The notes: a model not told the origin generated them from the sequence alone. Shown: positions 48,828 through 61,707, counted from the stretch's first letter. The stretch: 64,000 nt of DNA from Schizophyllum amplum (GCA_007026445.1 VDMD01000006.1:248001-312000); one strand, 5' to 3'. Numbers and translations are program-made.

Positions 48828-50756
48828 GGTGGCAGGAGTCAGGGCACTGACTCTCCTGCTATTACAGTCCCCTTTTGTACTCTGTGCTATCTTGAATGAT
48901 GCTGCGGAGCCACAGAGCGCCCGTGCGGCGTGGGGGCGAATCTGGAGCAACTAACGAATTGAAGGAGGTAACTGGCAGAGTTGCAGTCATCGCATGACAG
49001 ATGCCGGCAGGTCACGCACGACACGGGCAAGCCGCGACTCGAGTCACCCCGGGAGGGGGAAGGGGGGCAGGGCCTGGAGAGATTCTGCATCTGAGGGCTC
49101 TCACCTGAACAGAAACGTCAATCAGGGGGGCGGGGCCGTATCCTGTGCTGCGACGTGCTGGCGAAGAGACGCCATTCTCTATTGATTGTATTTCCGTCAG
49201 TGAGTACCTTTATGATTCAGCTTGGTACTGAGATGCATCGATGAGGTTTGAGGCTGCGGGTTGAAGAGGAGGATGAGAGCTGCTTGAGTCAGACCAAGTC
49301 ACGCCGAGGGCTGTCGACGTGCCACGGCCCGGTACGTATTCCACGTGGTTATATCCAACCAGTGCCGCCACGCATCTTGACCTCGAACTCCCACTAGGTC
49401 AATGCCAGGTTGAATCGACGTCAAAAGCTCGCGCCGAGGCCGCAGCTCTCTAGGCTGTCGGCGCCCACTACAGGTTAGAATGCTAGGGCGTGTCGTCATC
49501 CCGAGTACCCTCTGAACAGATCTGATGGCTCGATATGCCCATCGACACTATGCTCCGTTTCGACTTGCGCCGCTGCACACAGTGGCACGCAGCCTCCCTC
49601 GATGCGTAGGGGACCTACTCTTGGCAAAGGACAGGCCGAGCGCGCAGTTGACCCTATCTCTCGGAGCAGCGACGACTTCGAACACAATTGCGGCGTCTCG
49701 CCAATATATTGTCTCTGCCACGGGCAAGAGGGAACGGACGAAATGGTGAGCCGACACCTGCTGCCCATGTCGCGCCGCTGGAAATTTCCATATGCTGGCT
49801 GACAGTGCGGCGTTGTCCCCTATTCCGCTGCTCCCATCTCACGCAGGTCTTGCAGCTTCTCATGATACTTAATTGCGGCGCCAATCTTCTGACTGGTCAA
49901 GATCTAACGATGCTTGTTATCTTCCCGTCACTTGCAGAAGATCACTCTGGGAAAGCTCTCACCGGAGAAGCCCTAGTCTTCATTGTACGCGACGGTCTTC
50001 CTCCGACAAGATAGGAAGCTGCCTCAACAGCCTGCGCGAAGATCTCGGTCTCCTCGCCATCAGGATAGCATGCGATGCTCAACGCGACTTCGACGTGTAC
50101 TTGCATTGGCGTCCTGCGCGCTCATCGACACATCAAAGCTCGATGGCCAGTGTCCAGAGCCTGGCCTGCCGTCTCAGTCCGGTGTTTCGTCCATCCAAAC
50201 TGCTCATGCTGTATAGGATATCAAGCCGTCAGTCATCTACAAGGCTAACCCCCCGCTTGCGCAAGGTGACAGGTGAATAGGGCCGTCACGCAATAAGCTG
50301 ACCGTTTGTACATGACCAAGCCAGTACCCTCCCTCCTCCCTCCGATCTGTTGCTCCACTGCTGAGTCCTTTCCGTTTAAATGATGACTGTTTACGCTCTC
50401 TATAAACACGACCTGCCTTATACTGAGGCTTGAAGGGCAAAATCTGCGTCGCACAATAATGACTAGTGACTCCCAGTGAGCATGTCCTGAGAAAAGACCG
50501 AGCAGGGCGGTTCAGCGGCCCGGCTACCCTTCCAATGACTGCCAAACTTATTGTCTCTGCCTGTGAATACTTTTGCTCGAGACCCGCGCGAATCGAGCTT
50601 GAATCGAGCATTCTCTGAGTCTCATGCACACGAAGATTGTGCGCGTGATTCGGCAATCGCCGAACTACTAATCACCGCCGCGCCGTCCGGCAAGTCTACT
50701 CCCTCGTCATCGCGCTCGATGCGCTGCTTGCGCAACGGCGAATAACCGAACGCGCT
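48828..50756. other. 1.9-kb divergent upstream region, no gene recognised
   Basis: Lies between the GATA (minus) and TBC (plus) starts. Several open frames of up to about 140 codons occur (for example 49873-50280 plus, 50237-50656 minus), but none shows a conserved domain or coherent splicing. The region near 49050-49075 is G-rich. Confidence 0.4.
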
Positions 50757-53700
50757 ATGTCTTCCCACTCCTCTACGCCAGTACGCTCGCACCCTCTTTC
50801 TCCAGACGACATCCCCTCGGGCTCCAGGTCCCGCAAGTCAACGCGTAGCAGCTCCCAGCAGCTGGCTGCTGGTGCAGCCTCAGATTCTGCGAGCTCGTCC
50901 GCAAGCTACTTCTCCCTCAAAGCTCATGTCGAGAAAGATGGTGGACAATGGGATGGTAGTGTACGTGGTTACAGCAGTCAGATGAAGAAGAGCAAGTCGG
51001 CGAGCGCGAGCCCCGCACACGATCGTTTGAAGACAATGTGGGATCGCCCAGCACCTCTCTTGTTCGTCAACCAGCAGCCCGCGCCTCTACCACTATCCCC
51101 CCCAAGAACGCCGCGCCCTGGCAACGTCGTTCCCTCCGATGTTTTCGACGTCAGTGAAGCGACGGCCGCCATAGCACCGCAGGTCATCACGACTCATTGG
51201 CACGACTATTCAGACGAGGCCATCCAGGCATCTGTATCTTCCTTCAGCGAGCACGACACACCTGCGGAGGTCTCCAGACACCCATATCACTCTGTCATAC
51301 GCGTTCTGTCGCAGGCATTACACAATGTTACACGCGCGCGGGTGGAACTCGAGGAAAGCAGGCGGCTGCTGCTGGAGAGGGAAGAAGAAAGGCAACGACG
51401 CGCACAGGATTTCATACAGGAAATGCCCCCGTCCGATCAAGAGGTCGCGCGCCGAATGTTCGAAGCGCTGTACCCAGAGGAGAGCGGACAGGTAGACCAG
51501 GAGGAGGAGGAGCAGGAGGCCAACCGACATCTTCTCATTCGGAAACAACCCAGCATGCGAGTGCGTGTACTAGACTTGGTCTGCAGAACACCACTGACCT
51601 TTACTAGTCTCTGTCAGAGTCCCTAAGCGAGGCAATCGAAGACGAAGTGCCGCTTTCGCAGAGCGTGCCGCAAGAACCGATCGTGTTCAACAGGCCTCCG
51701 CCGAAAGCAGACTCTGAGTCCGAGACTGGCACCGACCAGCAATCCGTCGCGGACTCTGAGGACGTCTTCGATGATAGAGCCTCCATTGCTTCTAGAACCT
51801 CTTCTGTGGGCGAATGGATGGGAACATGGTGGGGGAAGGGTAAGCGCGGAAGGCCCGACACACCGAAAACCACACAATCAGCACCGCCTGAGGCCATTGC
51901 AGAAGAAGCGGAACATCTCAAGCGCCCGAGGCGCACATCCGCGAAGAGTGTCTTCGGCTCACTCGGAATATCCATTCTCAATCCCAGTCTGTCGTCTTCC
52001 GTCGCTCGTCCTCGTGCAGTTATCGAAACAGCAACGGAGGATGAAAGCTCACAGACCATCACCATCCCTGTCGAAGGCGCGGCGTCTACCTCTGAGAGCC
52101 GCGCGTCGATGTCGCCGGTCGTGTCCACTCTCGCATTGCCTGCGATGTCGCGTCTCACTACCGAAATTTTGCCTGACTCCACCATTGTAGAGTCAATCTC
52201 TTCGCTGGAGGAGCCGGAAGAGCAGCATCTCCTGAGGCAGGGAGCCTCTTTACGTGCCATCACCAATGCCACCCGCATCATGACGGGGGACCCCAGCAGT
52301 GTACTGGCGGACCAGGGTCACGAGACGGGATCGTTGATCTCGCAACTCGCCTTCGAGCTGGTGCGCAACACTCGCGACGCGGGCATCGACTTCCGGGAGC
52401 CGCAGAAGGAACGGAAGGAGCGAAGGCACCCTTCCCGGGTGGTCTCTGAGACAGCCGTTGAGGAACCGGCCTCCGCGACGTCCACGGTGTTCTCGACTTC
52501 GCAAACCTTCGATGCGACCATGACGCTCAACCGAGCGCTCCGGAAGCAGCTACAACAAGGGCACCGCAAAGCGATGACGAAAGGCGCAGGCGCGCTCCTG
52601 CCTATCATGCAGCCATTCTCGTCCCCGCTCTTTGGGTCCTTCAGCCAACAGCAGCGCAAGACGAGCAGCGCCGCGCAGGGCGGTGCATCGGGCCCCTCGG
52701 GGTCTGGCGCGGACGCCGCGAGCGCTGCCGCTGCAAACCCACCGGCGAAGAAGCCGGGGTCCGTCCCTCTAGAATCCATCATCCCGGCCGTGGCAAAGCC
52801 GCCGACGCAGTATCTCTCGCGCACGTACACTCCCCTCACCTCGCGCGACTTCCACTTCTCCATCCCGCTCCCTCAGTCGGCGTCACGGTTCTCCATCTAC
52901 CACGATGATCGCAAGCCGCTGACGGACCGGTATGGATTCATGTACGACGTTTCGCAGTACGACGTATTGCTGCTCATACGCGCGAAGGAGTGCGGCAATA
53001 CCGCTCCTGCATGTTTGACTGGCGTTAAGATCGCCGATCGCGAGGAGAACAACTCGTGGCCAGAGGATGAGGATGCGCAGCTCCATCAAGTCATCAATAT
53101 CGTCAAAGACACCTGCCAATGCGATGGTACACCAGACTCGGCGCCTGCCTTGGCAGACTCACCAACAGCCGAATCAGTGGCACCGAGTCTCAGGTCGCGC
53201 TCATCGTCGAAGAGTCGCACGCGCTCGTCGACCATGGTCTCGTCGGCCGTAGCGTCCACCATCAACACGCCCGCGACGTCTATATTATCTGTCACATCGA
53301 ATACCCCTCGCCACGCCTGCGCAAATACCGTGCGCCATCTGCTCAACGAGCTGGTCGAGATCCACGACCAGCGGCAAGCCTCCCGCCGCAAGGAATGGGA
53401 CGCGTTTGTCAAGCAGCGCCGCTCCGCGCGCACGGCACCCGCCAAAAGCGCACACACCGCGTCTGCTCTCAGCGGCGCAGCCGCGATACTCGGCCTCGGC
53501 ACCGACGTCGACGAAGAGGAGCTCTCGCACTCGGAGGGCCTCATTGCCTTCGCCCAGCTCGGCATCTCCGCGAACAACAGCGAGCGCCGCGAGTTCGACC
53601 GCCTGGTGCGTGGCGGGATCCCGCTCGTGTACCGCGCGAAGGTGTGGCTGGAGTGCAGCGGGGCGCTGGAGATGCGCGAGCCGGGGCTGTTCCAGGATCT

Positions 53701-54577
53701 GCTGGCGAAGGACGACGCGAGCAATGAGTCGGTGCTGGGCGAGATTGGGAAGGATGTGGGGCGGACGATGCCGCTGAACGTGTTCTTTGGAGGGGATGGG
53801 GCGGGGGTGGAGAAATTGCGACGGGTGTTGATTGCGTACAGTCGGTGAGTGATTTTTGCTGGATTTGCATGCGCCCGATATTGACTGATTTTTGCAGGCG
53901 TAACACTGCGGTTGGTTATTGCCAGGGCATGAACCTCATTACGTCGACGCTTTTGTTGGTGTACGGCGACGAAGAGGATGCATTCTGGGTGCTGGCGGCG
54001 ATGATTGAGCGGCTGCTGCCCGAGGACTTCTTCTCGCCGTCCTTGCTACCTTCCCGCGCCTGCCCCATGGTCCTCATGGACTACGTGCAGGAGCAGCTAC
54101 CGAAGCTTCACGCCCACCTCATCGACGTCGGCATCGACCTCCCGGCGATTTGCTTCTCGTGGTTCCTGTCCTTGTTTACGGACTGTCTTCCTGTCGAGGT
54201 AAATATGCAGCTGCCTTGATGAGCGAGCGGTAGCTAACACGTCATGTCAGACGCTGTTCCGCCTGTGGGACGTCTTCATGGTTAACGGCTTGGACGTGCT
54301 CTTCCGGGTCGCGTTGGCAATCCTGAAGATGAACGAGCAGGAGCTCCTACAATGCGAGTCGATATCGGCCGTCTACGTCGCTCTAGAGAGCTTGCCGACA
54401 CGGATGTGGGAGGCGGATAAGCTGATCCAGGTACGTTTGCTCAGCTGGCCGTCTGCTCCTTTGCTAAAGAAACCCACGTAGGCATCGGCCGATCTCCGTG
54501 GCTCTGTCACGCATAATGACCTGTTGAACAAGCGGAATACGCACGTCGCTACGTTGTCTCAGTTGGTATCGTCATGA
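50757..54577 (+). CDS. TBC-domain Rab GTPase-activating protein
   Basis: Exons 50757-51560, 51608-53844, 53898-54198, 54251-54430 and 54482-54577 total 3618 nt, 1205 residues, all phases consistent. A long serine-rich, disordered N-terminal region with a coiled-coil stretch (RARVELEESRRLLLEREEER) precedes the C-terminal TBC domain. It begins GIPLVYRAKVWLECSGALEM. Both catalytic fingers are intact: EIGKDVGRT (IxxDxxR arginine finger) and GYCQGMN (YxQ glutamine finger). WVLAAMIERLLPEDFFSPSL and FRLWDVFMVNGLDVLFRVAL follow. TBC proteins stimulate Rab GTP hydrolysis in membrane traffic. The target Rab is unknown. Confidence 0.93.
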
Positions 54578-55669
54578 TGAGAGGGGGGCGAAGACTCGCA
54601 TTGCTATTCATGTTGCTGCTTTATCGTATGGTCGTATCTTTACCGTATGCACTGGTCAGGGCTAATTTGTAAAACTACGTGGTAGATAATATGCGGTGTA
54701 CACAATAGGGACTTCTTATGGACTATGCTAATGGACGATGAGCTTTGAAACGTATCTTCAACTCTCAAGGCAACGGCCTTTTAGGGCCATCTATTTGTCG
54801 CGCGGCAGTTTGCGCCGACAGCAGCGGCCTTTTTGGGCAAGGTCAACGTAACTGCTAGGTTATGCGGTGCCTGCTGGTGATTTCGCTGTGTATCGAGTCA
54901 GTCCAGCTGGACTGACTCGCAGCTCGAAGTTCAACATCATCCCACGTGACTTTGTGGCCGGGTGATCGGCATTTGCCGAGGGCTTGTTGAAACGTTTGGT
55001 TAGCCTTGGAGTGGCGGTTCTGTCCCTCCAGGGTACTGGTCTCAACTGGAGCTGTACATATATGAGATGAGGGATATCAGAATGGCTCCATAGACACTGC
55101 TTCGGGGAGACGTTGACGTCGGACCACGCTCAACGCCGAGCACCACTTCTTCGGCGTTGCTCGCAGGCGACCGGATAATGCTGCGCAGATGATGTGTCTT
55201 CGACCGTGGTACGATACAGAAACTCAGAAACTCCGCCGATGGATGCGTATCGACTTTGGGGCGGGGGCCTCGTTCCCCAATCCCCTTGATTCGATTCGTT
55301 GATATCGTACGACGGAATTAGTGGGTACTGGACATGGTGGATACCTGGTTGGAGGGAGGGAGGACTCAAAGGTATCGGTGCATAAATCGTAGGTTTATCG
55401 TGTTGAAAGCCGGGCGTGGTCGCGCCGCCACGGGAGCCCGCGGTGCGCCCAGAGCCACCCGCGCCCCCTCCAAATCCGGAACGCGGGAACAGAAGCGGCC
55501 ATCAAAGTCACTTGACATTGTGCCATGACAGCATACTTACGTTCTGCCCCAATGTGACATGCCCAGAGTGGTGGGGTACATAAGCCCTCCCTGCTGTCTT
55601 CTCAACTCCCAGTCTCCCACTCTCTCTACGCACTCACCACATAACCAATCTCCGCCACCGCACTCGACA
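54578..55669. other. Intergenic, no gene seen
   Basis: 3' region of the TBC gene and promoter of the following gene. Only short open frames. Confidence 0.4.
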
Positions 55670-56314
55670 ATGAACGCCAGATTTGCTCTCGCCAAGCTTG
55701 CGCGCGCCGCCCCCGCCGCCCGCCAGACGCGCGCCTTCCACTCGCCGTTCACCATCCTCAACAAGGCCGCACCTCCCTCTACATCCAAGGCTGCACCCCA
55801 GGACAACTCCCCCCTCACCTCACCGCCACCCTCCGGCGCGAACCTGTCCTCCGCCTCAGACTTCTCTGGCGATCAGTATGCCAAGTACACGCCAGAGGAG
55901 CGCCCGGGCGAGGTCTACGTCGTCTGCGATCCCACAGCCGAGTCGTACCACAACGTCCCCGCGGGCGCGTACCCCACATCACATCCATATGTGAACTGGA
56001 AGTCTGCACCGCCGCCCGCGACGCCGGACCAGGAGAACATCAGCAGCACCAGTGGTGATCCGTTCGCCCACCCCATAACGAAGGGCGCGCCGCGCAACGA
56101 TGCCGGCGTCATGGAGAGCGCTGCGGTTCGCCACCGTGAAGCGCCGGGCGAGATGGGCGCGCGCGGTGGGGGCTACAGCGGGGAGAAGCTGGTCGATGCC
56201 GAGGGAACGCAGCCAGGCTCAGGTCTGGCTGACCGCAACCCTCCTCCCCTCAGCAAGGAGGCCGAGCAGTGGTCGAAAGGGGGTGTGAAGGAGGCGTGGA
56301 AGCAGAGGCTGTAG
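55670..56314 (+). CDS. Conserved hypothetical mitochondrial protein
   Basis: A single exon of 214 residues. The N-terminus MNARFALAKLARAAPAARQT RAFHSPF is rich in Ala and Arg without acids and looks like a mitochondrial targeting sequence ending near residue 25. The body is hydrophilic, with YTPEERPGEVYVVCDPTAES, HNVPAGAYPTSHPYVNW and a C-terminal KEAEQWSKGGVKEAWKQRL. Similar intronless proteins are, as I recall, widespread in basidiomycetes without assigned function. The CT-rich leader just before the ATG is typical of highly transcribed fungal promoters. Confidence 0.75.
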   Translation: MNARFALAKLARAAPAARQTRAFHSPFTILNKAAPPSTSKAAPQDNSPLTSPPPSGANLSSASDFSGDQYAKYTPEERPGEVYVVCDPTAESYHNVPAGAYPTSHPYVNWKSAPPPATPDQENISSTSGDPFAHPITKGAPRNDAGVMESAAVRHREAPGEMGARGGGYSGEKLVDAEGTQPGSGLADRNPPPLSKEAEQWSKGGVKEAWKQRL

Positions 56315-56854
56315 TGGGATGGGAGGTAGTGTTTCTTGCTGGAGGTTACCTTATGACGACCATAGATTATGTTTCACTCTTGTCCTGCTCTTCACCAAGT
56401 CGAATCCTGTATTATTAGTTGCACATATCCGTATCGTAGCGCACTCGAGGACGCCGTAATCCACCCATGCATATAGTCATACTTTTGTCCTCTTTCTTGT
56501 CGCGATCCTGCAGGAAGTCCGCATGCATTCAGTGGTTGTTCGGATTGCAACATACTGACTCTGACCACATGCAGGCTGACTGCCAACAATTTTGCGTTCA
56601 CCCAAGATAGATTTGTAAGCACAGTTATCGTGCATAAACGAGAGTCAGTCCATCAGATGAGTCGATGCATCCTAAAAGTGATCTATATACAGGGTATCAT
56701 ATCCAACAGCAAGCAAAAGCAAGGTGATAAACAAGAGCATGAGTGAGCGTAAACCAAAGACATGGAGTCCATACATAAATCGCGTCCGTCGTAAGTCAAG
56801 GAGTCCGTCAACCCCCCAGAGTCTACTAACGCGCCAGAGTCCAGCACAAATTAC
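56315..56854. other. Convergent intergenic region
   Basis: 3' regions of the mitochondrial protein and the next minus-strand gene; nothing seen. Confidence 0.4.
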
Positions 56855-58606
56855 TCAGTCCTCAGCTTTCCCCCGCGGTGACAACTGCAAGGACATCCGC
56901 TTCATCAGCCGCGATGTGATGCTTGGCTTCCGTCGCAGGCGCGGGCCCTCGCGGTCGAGCATCTCGCTGCGAGACGCCGCGCGCACGAGGCTCCACTCGC
57001 TCGACACCCGCAGGCCATTCGGCACCCGCGCAGTCGACGCCTTGCGTGTCGAGCCTGACGCGCTTGGCCGCTCGACGGTGTCCATACGTTCCGCCGCGTC
57101 CTCCACGCCCACCGGATGCGTCTCCGCGATGGAGAACAACGACCGTAGCTTCTGCCTCCGTGGCCGCTCCGGCGTGCGCATCGACATAAAGCCTGACACG
57201 GACGCATTCTCGAGCGAAAGGAATGGCCGATGGCGCCGCGTGGGTACTGACGACTGTGCGCGGCGACGAGCGTCAGGCCGCGAAGCAGCGTCATCCCGAG
57301 GCGGACTGAGTTGCGGGAATGGGTGCTCCTCACGCGCGGGGGGCGGAAGGGACGCATGTTTTGAGCGTACGAGCGCTGGTGGCGGCACGAGTGGCTGCAG
57401 TGCGATAATGGAATCCTCCGCAAAGCCTTCAAGCAGTTCGCGCGCGTAGTCCGGTAGAGGCAGGTCCCCAAGACCACGGCATATAGACTGCCGCGAGCGA
57501 TGCGTCCGCTTGGGTGTGCAGTACACAATGACGGAGCCAGGGGTATCGTGTTCCTCGTTGTCATCCACCAAGCCCATGAAGGACGCGCTCGCGTCGCCCT
57601 CGTCAGTCAGGAGCGACGATGTGGACGCCGTTGGCAAAGTAGAGACCGACGCGGAAGCCGCGCTCTGGGAGGGGACATCGCTACACCTCCGCCTTGCCGT
57701 CAGTTCCCGTAGGAACACGCCTGGCGGCGGCAGCCGTACGCCGCCCCGCGTCAGCATGTCTTCCGCATCACCCGCTACCATCCTTCGCGCCGGTGCCAAG
57801 GTCTGCGCCCGCATTGGTCTGTGTCCCGACGCCTCCAAGAATCGCGCCAGGTTCACCTGTCGCCGCGTGGGCGCCGGTGATGCAGGGGGCGCGCCGCGCT
57901 CTAGCCGCGCCGCCTGTTCTACGCACTGTCGTTGCCTGTGCTCCAGCAACCAGCGCTCGCGCTTCGCCGCACGCAGTGGCGGACCGTGTAGGTCCCTAGC
58001 AGCGATGACGGCTCGGAAGTGTCTTGCAGCCTCTCCTGAGTCTTCAGAGAGCGCTTGAAGGAGGGAGGCCGTCTTCCGTAAGGCCTGTGTTTGCGCTTCC
58101 GGTGTGGAGGGGTCCGGAGCACGCAGAGATTCTGCTAGCGCTTGCTCAGCTTCGCTGTACCTCTGTTGCCGTCTTGCCTCGTTGGAGTCGGTGCGGGAAA
58201 GCCTTGTACGGCGGGGGTGACTAGACGGCAGAGTAAGGACGTGACCATGGGGAGAGGATAGGAAACGCACTGCAGAGATCCACAGCGCGTCGCAACTGGA
58301 CGAGAGCTGGCCTTCGTACGCGCCCAGCTATCCGTGCATTCCTGGGGAGATTGCAGTCAGCAGCGACCCATACGGAAACCAACTCGAACGCACGACAAGG
58401 ATTATCGGCTGCCTGGACGGTCCCGCAGACAGCAGTGGCAGCTCTTCCATATCCTCTGGTTGAGCACTTGGCGGGGCAGGAAACCGCTGTATGACATCTT
58501 TGATGTCCTCCATCCGTGTAGGCCCTGGCTCTAGACTCTGGCTTGAAAGCTCGCTTGGAAGCTTCCCAGAAGCTTCCTTGGATGCTTGCTTAGAGTATCG
58601 AGGCAC
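56855..58606 (-). CDS. Hypothetical basidiomycete protein, disordered
   Basis: Starts MPRYSKQASKEASGKLPSEL at 58606. Two introns lead through ECTDSWARTKASSRPVATRC into a long last exon that begins HHPRRTRLSRTDSNEARRQQ and ends QLSPRGKAED at 56855, about 560 residues in all. A helical, possibly TPR-like or MIT-like N-terminal part (YSEAEQALAESLRAP, ALRKTASLLQALSEDSGEAA) precedes a serine/arginine/proline-rich disordered region with several short basic motifs. No known domain is recognised. Long uninterrupted frame and coherent splicing support a real gene. Confidence 0.65.
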
Positions 58607-59392
58607 GGAACGATTGGGAGTAACGAGAGAGTTAAAAGAGTGCTAGTATAGGGTTCCGGGCAAGTGGCTGTTGCGAATGGTCGGCGCCTTACATTCGCGG
58701 TCGAGGAACAAAGCGAGCGAAGCGCGCCACCTGGGTCCTGGAATCCGGCGTCCGACGGACGCGAGGAACGGTCACGTGGCCGAGAGCAACACGGGAACGG
58801 ACCGGCAGGAGCCGGTCACCGCTGAAGACCCTTGAAGACCGTGACGGTGAACCTGGATGATCGGATCTCTTGCTTTTTCCTCAACCTGTACTTCAACTTG
58901 TCATCCTCTGAATCTGACTACATATACTCTTTCATTCGAGATATAACACAAGACAAATGATCGCAAACTATGCGTACAGCGCAGGAACCCTGATTTACAC
59001 TGATACTTCAGCGAGGCGATTCTACCTCACTCACGCCGCCTACACCTCCCAAAATCTGTCGATAAAGTCATCACGAGAATCTGATTGAGACGTTCTGCAC
59101 TCCGTGCGTGTCTTCGGCAGCATTTGTCACCGCCTTTCCTTTCTTCCAAATCGTGTCAGCCGCGCATCGGCTACTCCAACCTTCATCCCAGAGACAGTTG
59201 CTGGAAAGACGCATAGGACCAAGAGCTTGTTCCCGCCTGTACTCCATCTCAGCGGGCTTGCGTACGTGCGTGCTCGCTCATTCTGCGAAGAGCGTGATAC
59301 AGGTGAGCAATCAAGTCAAACCCACCATTTATATTGTTCGCTGCGCACATCCCGTTAGCACCTCCACCTATCTCGAGAACGTGTTCACGCAC
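58607..59392. other. Intergenic, no gene seen
   Basis: Includes the upstream region of the preceding gene and the unresolved 3' end of the BTB-like gene. Confidence 0.4.
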
Positions 59393-60312
59393 CGGCACCA
59401 TGGTCCACTCGACGACGGCTTTCTGCATGCGCTTTCTCAGCGCATCTTTGCAACCCTCGCATGTTACGCTCGTCATCAGCGAATTCACCGTCGACTCGAT
59501 CGTGCTCGGCGGAAGATCTACGCAGTGGTCAATGACTACAGAGAGGCAGTCGCCCATCCCTTACCTGGCCGTGCCTCCGACACCAAGTACGCCGCAGCCA
59601 GCTGCCACGCACGCGCCACCTTCTTCTGGTCCGCGAACGTGCACGCGTCCGTCTCCACATGCGGGTACGGCGCCTGCGCCAGAATCCCCTTCATCGCGTC
59701 CACGCGCTGCTTGTGCAGTAGGAACAGCCATTTCAGGTATATCGCGCCCATCGCCTCCGCCTGCCCGTCCGTCAGCGACGAGAGCTGCAGTGGCAGCAAG
59801 TACGGCGACACGACGGTTGCGAGGTCGTTGAGCCCGCAGCGCGCCGCCGCCGCGTACACTGTCAGCGGCGCGAGAGGAGCCTGTGAGAGGAGCGCGGCAT
59901 ATAGCGCGGACGATGGCCCGGCGAGTCTTGCTGGCGACAGGCCGTACACTGGAATCCGCTCGAGAGCGGCGACAAGCGTAGCGAGAGTCGGCGCGTATGC
60001 AGCGGGGGACATGTTATGCACGGCGTGCAGGACAATGTTGAGCACGTCCGACGCATCCTTGGCGCGCGAAAGAGGCAGACCATCCAAGGATCGGTCGCGA
60101 GGTGGGAGCAGGCCGTCGAAGCCGTTCGTTGAGAGGCCAGCGAGCAGCGCGGTGTTGACGTAGAAGTAAATGTTGTCCGTAGACGCGATCACGGCGTCCG
60201 TGGGCACCCCGCCGTGCGTGGAGCTCGCTGTAAAGGTTGTGGACATGCTAATCATTGCCTCCGCGCCGAGGGCGCACGTGCCTGACTTCGGCGGCGAGGG
60301 GATGGTCAGCAT
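59393..60312 (-). CDS. BTB/POZ-like protein of the mushroom-expanded type
   Basis: Exon 1 is 60312-59565 and exon 2 is 59517-59393. A further 3' exon probably follows but is not resolved. The N-terminal part THGGVPTDAVIASTDNIYFY VNTALLAG resembles the BTB core strand-helix unit (dvxxxSsDgvxFxvhkaxLa). The long helical remainder (VYGLSPARLAGPSSALYAAL, RCGLNDLATVVSPYLLPLQL, MGAIYLKWLFLLHKQRVDAM, TCEGCKDALRKRMQKAVVEW) is typical of the large agaricomycete BTB family. Such proteins often act as Cullin-3 adaptors; no direct evidence here. The start could instead be an internal ATG (ISMSTTF). A strong hairpin lies 37-97 bp upstream of the ATG. Confidence 0.7.
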
Positions 60313-60348
60313 CTCGGGAGAGTGCTGTGTTAGACATAGGCTCGTGAA

Positions 60349-60409
60349 CCAGCCCGTCCTGCGTTTTGAAATTACCCCGCTTCGCGGGGCCGTCCGCAGG
60401 ACGGGCTGG
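60349..60409. repeat. Nested hairpin upstream of the BTB-like gene
   Basis: Perfect 15-bp inverted repeat CCAGCCCGTCCTGCG at 60349-60363 and its complement at 60395-60409. The loop contains a second perfect hairpin, CCCCGC-TTC-GCGGGG, at 60375-60389. Confidence 0.8.
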
Positions 60410-61193
60410 GCTCATTGGGAGCCAAATCAAGGGGGGCCGCGGGACCCCCGTCTGTCTTAGTGAAATCGTCTCATTCTCGCCACATCCAATCCCTCAAGAA
60501 TCTGTGCTGTGCATCTCGTCGCGAAGCACGACGCATGAAAATCCGTACTCCGCCTCAGACCGTACGTCCAATACAAGATATGTCTTGTTCTCAGCCAAGC
60601 CGAAGTCCAATCTTGACAAGGGTGCGATATTCTGACAAAGGGCAGGTGTTCAGTTCGAAAAAAGCCGCTGCGCGCAGAATTTACGCACCAAAGTATGTTG
60701 GCGAGGGTCCCAATGTCCATGCAAAGCCATCAGGTGTCACGACCACCCGTTCTCCCGGTGCTGCGCGCCCACAGGATGGATGCACAGCAGCGCACGTGTT
60801 TGCAGACCGGGAGCGCATCTGCGATATCCGCCTGCGATGGGCGAGGGTCGGTCAAACTTGCGGGCTCTGGTAGGTATCAGTAAAGGAGGCTTGGGGAGCA
60901 CAGCTCACAGAAGTTTTAGGTCAGACAGAGCAAGACAGAGCGATTTTCGACAGGTGGTCGCCACAGAATCAAGAAGCCGCCATAGCCGCCGCTTATGTGA
61001 GCGGAAAATCGTCCCAGAGCGTTCCAGAGCATCAAGGAGTACTATGTAGCAGTTGGGGCAAGTACAGAAGCGACGGAGAGACAAGCGAGGAGTCTGCGCG
61101 CCGCGACATGATGGTAGGAGACAACGCGCAACGCGATTTCGCTAAGTCAGACGGGGGTCGAGAATTCCCACGGATTCGGGCTCCAATTAGCCC

Positions 61194-61286
61194 AGTCGCT
61201 CGCAAGCTCGCGTTCCTATTTGTCTTTTCCCCACATGTTCCATGTGCTCGCTGGGAAAAGACAAATGGTTCGTGAGCTGCGAGAAC
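61194..61286. repeat. Long imperfect hairpin
   Basis: Perfect 14-bp arms (ATTTGTCTTTTCCC and complement) at 61218-61231 and 61253-61266. They extend imperfectly outward through CTCGCAAGCTCGCGTTCC and its counterpart. The loop also contains CACATG/CATGTG. It may be a short palindromic element. Confidence 0.7.
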
Positions 61287-61707
61287 GAACTGGCCACGCG
61301 AGTCTATGTTAGACAGTGAGGTGAGTGAGCCTCAGGAGGGGGCGTAGACAGCTGCTATGTACCTCGGGCGTAGGGATGCCATAGGCAGCGTCGGGAGGGG
61401 CCGCGGAGCTGGGCCCCTGCTCGGGGTTCACGGCCCAAACATCTGTGTCCCAGTTCGTCATTGACAGCAGAAAGTTCTCATCCGTTTGAGTCGCAGACGC
61501 CGACGATCCCGGCTGCTGCGATGGGGGCAGCATCGTAGGTTGTATACTGCGAAGAGGAAGAGGAGAAGGGAGGAGGAGGAAGAGATGTGCCAGTTGATCT
61601 TCGGCCGGGCTCAAACGGGGGAATTAGGAAGTTCCGCCACTTTCTTCTCAGGCTATACTGATATAAACACGCACCTACCAGATTGCCGCCATGAGCCGTA
61701 CAGTCGC

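Larger units (their letters stand above)
60313..61707. other. Intergenic with two hairpins and a possible first exon
   Basis: Holds hairpins at 60349-60409 and 61218-61266. A minus-strand frame (61614-61360) encodes DENFLLSMTNWDTDVWAVNP and ends at a GTACAT donor-like site. It could be the first exon of a gene, but no downstream exon is apparent. Confidence 0.35.

Noticed and set aside
49873..50656. Open frames of 135-139 codons upstream of the TBC gene
   Set aside because: No conserved domain and no coherent exon structure on either strand.
51604..52281. 225-codon antisense frame within the TBC gene
   Set aside because: It is a shadow of the serine-rich coding frame on the plus strand, which continues through the TBC domain.
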